A stretch of DNA of 40,241 nucleotides from an uncultured Bacteroidales bacterium (GTDB taxonomy: Bacteria; Bacteroidota; Bacteroidia; Bacteroidales; CAIWKO01), in contig CAIWKO010000016.1 of NCBI GenBank assembly GCA_903913285.1, positions 1 to 40,241 of the forward strand. Reading direction: 5' to 3'. The position numbers and the translations under genes were made by a program. Of this stretch, positions 35,659-40,241 are shown piece by piece (positions within the stretch are counted from its first letter, which is position 1; each line of letters begins with the position of its first letter). The notes under the pieces were generated by a model, which was not told the origin of the DNA, did no database searches, and saw nothing but the letters and a program-made list of their open reading frames with translations.

Positions 35659-36024
35659 ATGAAAACCCGCAAAGAATTAAAAGAGGAATACAAACAAATG
35701 AAGTATAAAATGGGTGTGTTCCAGATCAAAAACATTATCAATGGTAAAGTATTTGTGGGTAGCAGCATCGATCTGAAAGCTATCTGGTTCGCTCAAAAAC
35801 TGCAGCTCGATATGGGCATACACCCAAATGCAGGCCTGCAAGAGGATTGGAAGAAATTGGGAGAAGGACAATTTGTTTACGAAATACTCGAAGAAATAAA
35901 ACAATCTGACGATAAGCCTCTTGATTATACCAAAGAAGTGAAAGCTCTGGAAGAAATGCTCATCGAAGAAATGCAGCCATTCGATGATAAAGGTTATAAC
36001 AAAAGAGCAAAGCTTAAGAAATAA
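35659..36024 (+). CDS. GIY-YIG-fold protein with a degenerate active site
   Basis: 121 residues of the small GIY-YIG nuclease family (MKTRKELKEEYKQMK then MGVFQIKNIINGKVFVGSS). The first Tyr of each half-motif is Phe, and the segment that should hold the catalytic Arg and His (LKAIWFAQKLQL) lacks both. The fold is therefore probably kept without nuclease activity. The C-terminus is acidic/basic (EEMLIEEMQPFDDKGYNKRA). It is unrelated in detail to the intact cassette in hsdR. Confidence 0.8.
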   Translation: MKTRKELKEEYKQMKYKMGVFQIKNIINGKVFVGSSIDLKAIWFAQKLQLDMGIHPNAGLQEDWKKLGEGQFVYEILEEIKQSDDKPLDYTKEVKALEEMLIEEMQPFDDKGYNKRAKLKK

Positions 36025-36051
36025 GACTTAACACGTAAAAACAAAGAGCAA

Positions 36052-36082
36052 TTTGGTTAAGCAGAACATTTGTATAACTTTG
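36052..36082 (+). promoter_or_regulatory. Bacteroidota-type promoter for the secreted-protein gene
   Basis: TTTG (36052-36055), 19 bp, TAACTTTG (36075-36082), 68 bp upstream of the ATG at 36150. A near-perfect consensus. Confidence 0.6.
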
Positions 36083-36149
36083 TGTCCGGAAAACAGGCCT
36101 TTTCCCACTAAAACTAGCAATAAACAGAATTTTGTCCTTAATCTGATCT

Positions 36150-36623
36150 ATGATAAAAACCTTTACGCTTCTTGTTGTTTTTATTTTGTGGGCTAACACA
36201 AGAACACATCATACCAATTATATTGATCCCACAGGTACATACGTAATCAATAGCAAAACAACTAAAAACGGAAATGATATCTACGGATATTCAGGTCAGG
36301 TACAGGTAAAAAAGATCACGCCGAAAAAGATCGCGATGACGTTTTGGGTTAACAAAGGCGCACCAAGCTATAATTCCGGTTCGTTTATCGATACCATGGA
36401 TTATCAGAATAACATTGCCGTTTACAAAACACCTGATATAGATACAAGCTGCCTGATCAGCTTTACTTTTACTCAGGATGGTGTGAGTGTGAAAGAAAAA
36501 ACAGCCGATTTCAATTGCGGTTGTGGTTTCGGACATGCTGTGGTAGCAGATGGTTTTTTCAGAAAAACTTCATCGAAACAACCTGTGTTCAAAAATCCCG
36601 GAACGGGTGAGATAATCAAATAA
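36150..36623 (+). CDS. Secreted protein of unknown function with CGCGFG motif
   Basis: 157 residues. A signal peptide (MIKTFTLLVVFILWANT) is followed by a small beta-rich domain with one Cys in DTSCLISFTFTQDG and a conserved-looking DFNCGCGFGHAVVADGFFRK near the end. It is probably periplasmic, with a disulfide between these Cys. The pattern recalls lysozyme-inhibitor-like secreted domains, but no family was assigned. It has its own promoter, and array D begins 25 bp after the stop. Confidence 0.75.
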   Translation: MIKTFTLLVVFILWANTRTHHTNYIDPTGTYVINSKTTKNGNDIYGYSGQVQVKKITPKKIAMTFWVNKGAPSYNSGSFIDTMDYQNNIAVYKTPDIDTSCLISFTFTQDGVSVKEKTADFNCGCGFGHAVVADGFFRKTSSKQPVFKNPGTGEIIK

Positions 36624-36647
36624 CTCTTAAAAAGCGACAATGTAAGT

Positions 36648-36878
36648 TAACTTTGCAGTAATGTATGTTTACATTGCAGTAAAGTATGCTTACATTGCGG
36701 TAAAGTATGTTTAATTTGCAGCAATGTATGTTTACATTGCGGTAAAGTATGTTTACATTGCCGTAATGTTTGTTTACATTGCCGTAAAGTATGCCTACAT
36801 GGCGGTAATGTCTGTTTACATTTCGGTAATGAATGGTTACATTGCCGCAAAGTATGTTTACATAACGGGAATCCTTGT
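36648..36878. repeat. Tandem array D: 11 units of exactly 21 bp
   Basis: Units of the form TTACATTGCGGTAAAGTATG plus one base, with the GCGG part varying to GCAG, GCCG or TCGG, in unbroken 21-bp register. The ends ACAT and ATGT of each unit are complementary. A minus-strand ORF (36850-36647) made of 7-residue repeats is an artefact. The remaining spacer to 37035 holds nothing recognised. Confidence 0.92.
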
Positions 36879-37035
36879 TTTATTGGAGTAAATTGTTCCT
36901 ATAAGAAGTATAATGAATCAGTAATATTGAAAAAAGGATGGTTGGAATGGAGAAAATGATATTAAAGTTTATCCAAACGCTTTGAATAATAATTTTTCCG
37001 ACCTTCGCACTTCAATTCAAACTTTTAACTCCCCC

Positions 37036-37425
37036 ATGAACATCAACGAATTTCAACAACGCGATAAGTTTGCCGTTCTGCTCGGCATCGAACTTCTGGA
37101 AGCTGCCAACGGCTGCGCGAAAGCAAAACTCCTGATCAAGCCCGAACATCTGAACGGTGTGGACAATGCATTCGGCGGAGTTATCTTTTCGCTGGCCGAT
37201 TTCACTTTGGCTGCTGCTGCCAATTCGCACGGCAATGTGGCTGTTTCTATCAATTCGAGTATATTCTTTTTGCTGGCTGCTCAACAGGAAACCATATTTG
37301 CCGAAGCCACCGAAACATCCTTAAATCATAAACTCGCCACCTACACCGTCAACATCACCAACCAACATGGCGCACTCATAGCCACCCTGCAGGGAATGGT
37401 GTATCGGAAGAAGGAAATGTATTGA
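37036..37425 (+). CDS. PaaI-type hotdog thioesterase
   Basis: 129 residues from the chosen ATG at 37036 (MNINEFQQRDKFAVLLGIEL). An upstream in-frame ATG at 36982 would add 18 residues with no family match. The hotdog fold motif HLNGVDNAFGGVIFSLADF matches the PaaI acyl-CoA thioesterase pattern (N/HGGxxxxLAD), with Asp as the probable catalytic residue. It hydrolyses acyl- or phenylacetyl-CoA in known members. It is a single gene between array D and the convergent DUF2461 gene. Confidence 0.87.
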   Translation: MNINEFQQRDKFAVLLGIELLEAANGCAKAKLLIKPEHLNGVDNAFGGVIFSLADFTLAAAANSHGNVAVSINSSIFFLLAAQQETIFAEATETSLNHKLATYTVNITNQHGALIATLQGMVYRKKEMY

Positions 37426-37440
37426 TTGTAATTAATTGTT

Positions 37441-37606
37441 ATTTTTCAGCCATGAATAAGCGATTGGCGATTGGCGATTTGTGATTTGATAAAAAAAACC
37501 ACAGAGATACACAGAGAAACCCTCACGACATCGGTCTTCCGACTTCGGCCTTCTGACTTCCAACCATTCACTATTCGTTATACACTTTTATCTTGCTCCT
37601 TTTCCC
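37441..37606. other. Low-complexity spacer with short direct repeats
   Basis: It holds a heptamer series (GCGATTG x2, GCGATTT, GTGATTT from 37459), a CACAGAGATACACAGAGAAA block near 37500 and a TTCCGACTTCGGCCTTC block near 37538. These resemble worn short repeats of the kind common between genes in this phylum. No coding signal. Confidence 0.5.
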
Positions 37607-38263
37607 TCATTCCACCATGGCCCTGTTCAGGAAATCATTCAAGGGTTTCATCGCCTTATAGGCTTTTACAGTGTAGTCGAAGAGTTTTTCTTCGGTTAGT
37701 TTCGTCGGGTTGAACCGGTTAAGGGCGGTATAATCTTTAAATTTCAAATACTCTATTCCTTTAAAGTCTTTCAGGTAGCCTTTCGGGGGAAGGCTCAAAC
37801 GGCTGCCGTCGATGCCGCCAAAATACTTCACAAATTCTTTTTCCGTCACTATCTTTTCAAACTCATCGATGTTATAAAATATCTCCTGTCGTATCTTTTT
37901 CAGGGTATCGGGCTCGGGCATGTAGATGCCACCGCCAATAAAACAACCGCCGGGTTCGAGATGGAAATAATAGCCTGCATTGTGAATTTTCTTTCCGCTT
38001 TTGTTGAAACTCGCTCCGAAATTGGTTTTATAGGGCGACTTATCTTTGGCGAACCTCACGTCGCGAAAGATACGGAAGATGCAATCCTGAGCATGCAATC
38101 CCAGGATATCTTTATCAAATGCCCCAACATCTTTTATAAGGCGTTCGGTTATCTTCACAAATTCGTTTTTGGCAGTTTCGTATAGTTTCTTGTTTTCGGC
38201 AAACCACTCACGGTTGTTGTTTGCAGAGAGTTTCTCCAAAAAGTTCAAACAAATGTCTATCAT
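37607..38263 (-). CDS. DUF2461 family protein
   Basis: 218 residues, TIGR02453/DUF2461: LSANNNREWFAENKKLYE at the start, IFRIFRDVRFAKDKSPYKTN with the conserved RDxRFxxDKxPYKTN, then YYFHLEPGGCFIGGGIYMPE. The family is widespread in bacteria and fungi and has no assigned biochemical function. It is divergent from the PNPOx-like gene downstream, with a short spacer. Confidence 0.93.
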   Translation of the reverse strand: MIDICLNFLEKLSANNNREWFAENKKLYETAKNEFVKITERLIKDVGAFDKDILGLHAQDCIFRIFRDVRFAKDKSPYKTNFGASFNKSGKKIHNAGYYFHLEPGGCFIGGGIYMPEPDTLKKIRQEIFYNIDEFEKIVTEKEFVKYFGGIDGSRLSLPPKGYLKDFKGIEYLKFKDYTALNRFNPTKLTEEKLFDYTVKAYKAMKPLNDFLNRAMVE

Positions 38264-38298
38264 CTTTTTTTTAGGGTAAAATTAAAAAAGAATTTCCA

Positions 38299-38306
38299 TA
38301 TCTTTG
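38299..38306 (+). promoter_or_regulatory. -7 box for the PNPOx-like gene
   Basis: TATCTTTG lies 17 bp upstream of the ATG at 38324. No TTG at the expected -33 distance. Confidence 0.35.
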
Positions 38307-38323
38307 GATGAAAATATAAAATT

Positions 38324-38794
38324 ATGAGTTTACGCACCAAAAGGCTTTTTCAGGATGCCGAAACGATAAAAGCCATCATCGATAAATGCACGGTATGTTA
38401 TGTGGGGCTGGCCGACGAGAACAACATGCCCTATGTAGTACCTTTCAACTTCGGATACAAAGATAAATGCATCTACCTGCATTCGGCTCAGCAGGGCAAG
38501 AAGATGGACATTATGCGCCTTAACAACAAAGTGTGCGTTACGTTCAGCACCGACCACCAGATGGCTTTTCAGCACGAGGAAGTGGCATGCAGCTATCTGA
38601 TGCGCTATCGCAGCGTGCAGGTGTTCGGACATATTGAATTTATCGAAGGTTTCGACGAAAAGGTGGAGGCGCTCAACATTTTTATGCAGAAATACACGGG
38701 CCGCGATTTTAAATACGGCGGGCCCTCGGTGGAGGAAGTGAGTGTTTATAAGGTTATCGTCGATACGATGTTTGGAAAAGAATTCGGTTATTGA
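38324..38794 (+). CDS. Pyridoxamine 5'-phosphate oxidase-like flavin-binding protein (NimA type)
   Basis: 156 residues with a split-barrel FMN fold: VCYVGLADENNMPYVVPFNF, then IYLHSAQQGKKMDIMRLNNK, then VQVFGHIEFIEG. Members resemble the 5-nitroimidazole-resistance protein NimA. The physiological role of chromosomal copies is mostly unknown. It lies 6 bases before the radical SAM gene. Confidence 0.9.
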   Translation: MSLRTKRLFQDAETIKAIIDKCTVCYVGLADENNMPYVVPFNFGYKDKCIYLHSAQQGKKMDIMRLNNKVCVTFSTDHQMAFQHEEVACSYLMRYRSVQVFGHIEFIEGFDEKVEALNIFMQKYTGRDFKYGGPSVEEVSVYKVIVDTMFGKEFGY

Positions 38795-38800
38795 GCCAGC

Positions 38801-39673
38801 ATGCAGCAGTTTGTCAAAGCCAAAACCATACTGAGCCGATATAAAGAGGCCGACGGGTGGTTTCACATCAAATATTCGATGAACCTCTACAGGGGTTGTC
38901 AGCATCAATGTATTTACTGCGATTCGCGGAGTGAGTGTTACCACATCGCCAATTTTGAAGATATACTGGTTAAGGAGAATGCCATAGAACTGCTGCGCGC
39001 CGAACTGCGCAAGATCAAAGAGAAAGATACGATAGGCACGGGCTCGATGAACGACCCCTATATGCCCGCCGAACGAGAGCTGGAACTGACGCGCAGGGCT
39101 CTTACCGTTATTAAAGAGTTTGGCTTTCCGCTGCATATTATCACGAAAAGCGATATGGTGTTGCGCGACTATCAGCTTATAAAAGACATAAGCCGGGTGT
39201 ATGCCACGGTTTCGGTAACTATCACCACTGCCGACGATGCGCTTTCGGCCATTATTGAGCCGGGCGCCCCGGTTTCGTCGCTGAGGTTTGAGGCGGTGCG
39301 CAAATTATCGGAAGGGGGCGTGAGAGCAGGCATATTGCTGATGCCCGTGTTGCCGTTTGTGACCGACACGGAACAAAACATCACCGCTATAATAGATAAA
39401 GCCCGCGACGCGAAAGCAGCGTATATATTGCCCGCTTTCGGCATGACGTTGCGCGATAAGCAACGCGATTATTTTTTCGACAAACTCGGCCAAATGGATA
39501 AGAATATATTAGCCAAATACCAAAAGTACTACCACGGGCAATATAGTTTTCAATCGCCTGTACAAAACAAACTCAGCGCCTTGTTTTCTGCTTTATGCAA
39601 GCGCTATAATATCCCGACCCGCATACCGCCCTACCAAAAACCCGACAACCCACAGTTCACGCTTTTTGATTGA
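38801..39673 (+). CDS. Radical SAM protein, spore-photoproduct-lyase-like
   Basis: 290 residues. The cluster motif CQHQCIYC gives Cys33-x3-Cys37-x2-Cys40 binding a 4Fe-4S cluster for SAM cleavage. The core barrel includes GTGSMNDPYMPAERELELTR and HIITKSDMVLRDY, typical of the SPL-related radical SAM family that is common and unassigned in Bacteroidota. Length fits. It lies 6 bases after the PNPOx-like gene, in one transcript. GC content rises in this pair relative to the accessory region. Confidence 0.92.
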   Translation: MQQFVKAKTILSRYKEADGWFHIKYSMNLYRGCQHQCIYCDSRSECYHIANFEDILVKENAIELLRAELRKIKEKDTIGTGSMNDPYMPAERELELTRRALTVIKEFGFPLHIITKSDMVLRDYQLIKDISRVYATVSVTITTADDALSAIIEPGAPVSSLRFEAVRKLSEGGVRAGILLMPVLPFVTDTEQNITAIIDKARDAKAAYILPAFGMTLRDKQRDYFFDKLGQMDKNILAKYQKYYHGQYSFQSPVQNKLSALFSALCKRYNIPTRIPPYQKPDNPQFTLFD

Positions 39674-39762
39674 GGGGGGAAGAAATTAACTATTGCAAGC
39701 AGGGAGCATAAAAGTGTGACGAAATGGCAGAGAATTGAAAAAAAGGGCTAAAAAAGGCACTG

Positions 39763-40241
39763 AACAGAGCATGTAATGGACGGAACAGAGCAGAGAAGGG
39801 TCGGAACAGAGCATGTAAGGGTCGGAATACGACATGTAAGGGACGGAACAGAGCAGGGAAGAGTCGGAATACGACATGTACGAGACGGAATACGACGCGT
39901 TCATGTCGGGACGCTATATGTTTGAGTCGGGAAATTACTTTTTACTGACAGAATGTGACAGTGAATGGTCGGGAAATGACAGTGAAGGGTCGGGAAACTA
40001 TAGAGAACGGTCGGAAAATTGTAGAGAAAGGTCGGGAAATTGCAGAGAAGGGTCGGGAAATTACAGAGAAGGGTCGGGAAATTGTAGAGAAGGGTCGGGA
40101 AATTGCAGAGAAGGGTCGGGAAATTGCAGAGAAGGGTCGGGAAATTACAGAGAACGGTCGGGAAATTACAGAGAAGGGTCGGGAAATGACAGAGAAGGGT
40201 CGGGAAATTGTAGAGAAGGGTCGGGAAATAATAATGAATTG
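39763..40241. repeat. Tandem array E: at least 22 units of 21 bp, running off the window
   Basis: Units end in GTCGG. The first seven alternate AACAGAGC- and AATACGAC- types. From 39973 they settle on GAAATTGCAGAGAAGGG-type units that are nearly identical, a sign of recent expansion. Register is exact throughout. The final 17 bases at the window end (40225-40241) begin a diverged unit. An ORF at 39904-39686 is an artefact of the period. Confidence 0.93.

Noticed and set aside
36647-36850. Minus-strand ORF with 7-residue repeats over array D
   Set aside because: Artefact of the 21-bp period. It has no start context or promoter.
38330-39136. 268-codon minus-strand ORF
   Set aside because: Antisense to two well-supported genes (PNPOx-like and radical SAM), a codon-bias shadow.
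39686-39904. Ser/Tyr-rich minus ORF in array E
   Set aside because: Same periodic artefact. It lies wholly within the repeat and the gap before it.
8630-40241. The tandem arrays as CRISPR arrays
   Set aside because: Units are contiguous with no repeat-spacer alternation, 19-21 bp is too short, and no cas genes are present.

Overview
The window looks like a chromosomal segment of a member of the Bacteroidota. The evidence is its low GC content, several promoters of the Bacteroides type (TTG, 19-20 bp, TAnnTTTG), a TonB-dependent receptor with an N-terminal carboxypeptidase-regulatory-like domain next to a DUF4249 lipoprotein, a probable relic of a type IX secretion sorting domain, and a relic resembling the end of a Bacteroidetes IS21 element. 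The species cannot be named from sequence reading alone.

Layout. 1-4.5 kb (minus strand): an operon for a large membrane protein that joins a signal peptide, a von Willebrand A-like extracytoplasmic region, a transmembrane helix and a cytoplasmic Hsp70-type ATPase. It is followed by a second protein of the same topology, cut by the window edge. 5.4-7.1 kb (minus): a hipBA toxin-antitoxin-like module whose hipA is broken by one extra G in a run of eight, with an inverted-repeat operator laid over its promoter. 7.3-8.6 kb: an unrecognised 418-residue protein. 9.2-17.3 kb: a tightly coupled type I restriction-modification operon, hsdM-hsdS-OLD-type ATPase/TOPRIM nuclease-hsdR-HNH protein. Its hsdR carries an in-frame GIY-YIG endonuclease domain bracketed by small hairpins. 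17.4-24 kb: an SF1 helicase, an unrecognised protein, a six-repeat zinc-ribbon protein and a second, intact hipBA pair. 25-30 kb: two tandem paralogues of unknown function, then a minus-strand cluster of small accessory genes (zinc finger, HTH, unknowns), ending next to tRNA-Pro(GGG) with its terminator. 30.4-39.7 kb: ordinary core genes (TonB receptor/DUF4249, thioredoxin reductase, SDR, GIY-YIG-like, secreted protein, thioesterase, DUF2461, PNPOx-like, radical SAM).

The accessory half (about 1-30 kb) reads as a defence and mobile-gene island: restriction-modification, OLD nuclease, HNH, helicase, two HipBA modules and the Hsp70-like system. The right third is conserved housekeeping.

Two signals stand out beyond ordinary gene content. 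First, five intergenic tandem arrays have a rigid unit length (four of exactly 21 bp, one of 19 bp) but largely different unit sequences. Second, hsdR contains a GIY-YIG cassette accompanied by four hairpins that keep a constant 11-nt loop (GAGCYTGTCRA) while their stems differ yet remain self-complementary. That pattern suggests a mobile hairpin family and a candidate enzyme that may move it. The single-pass Hsp70 receptor-like protein is a third candidate for an undescribed system.
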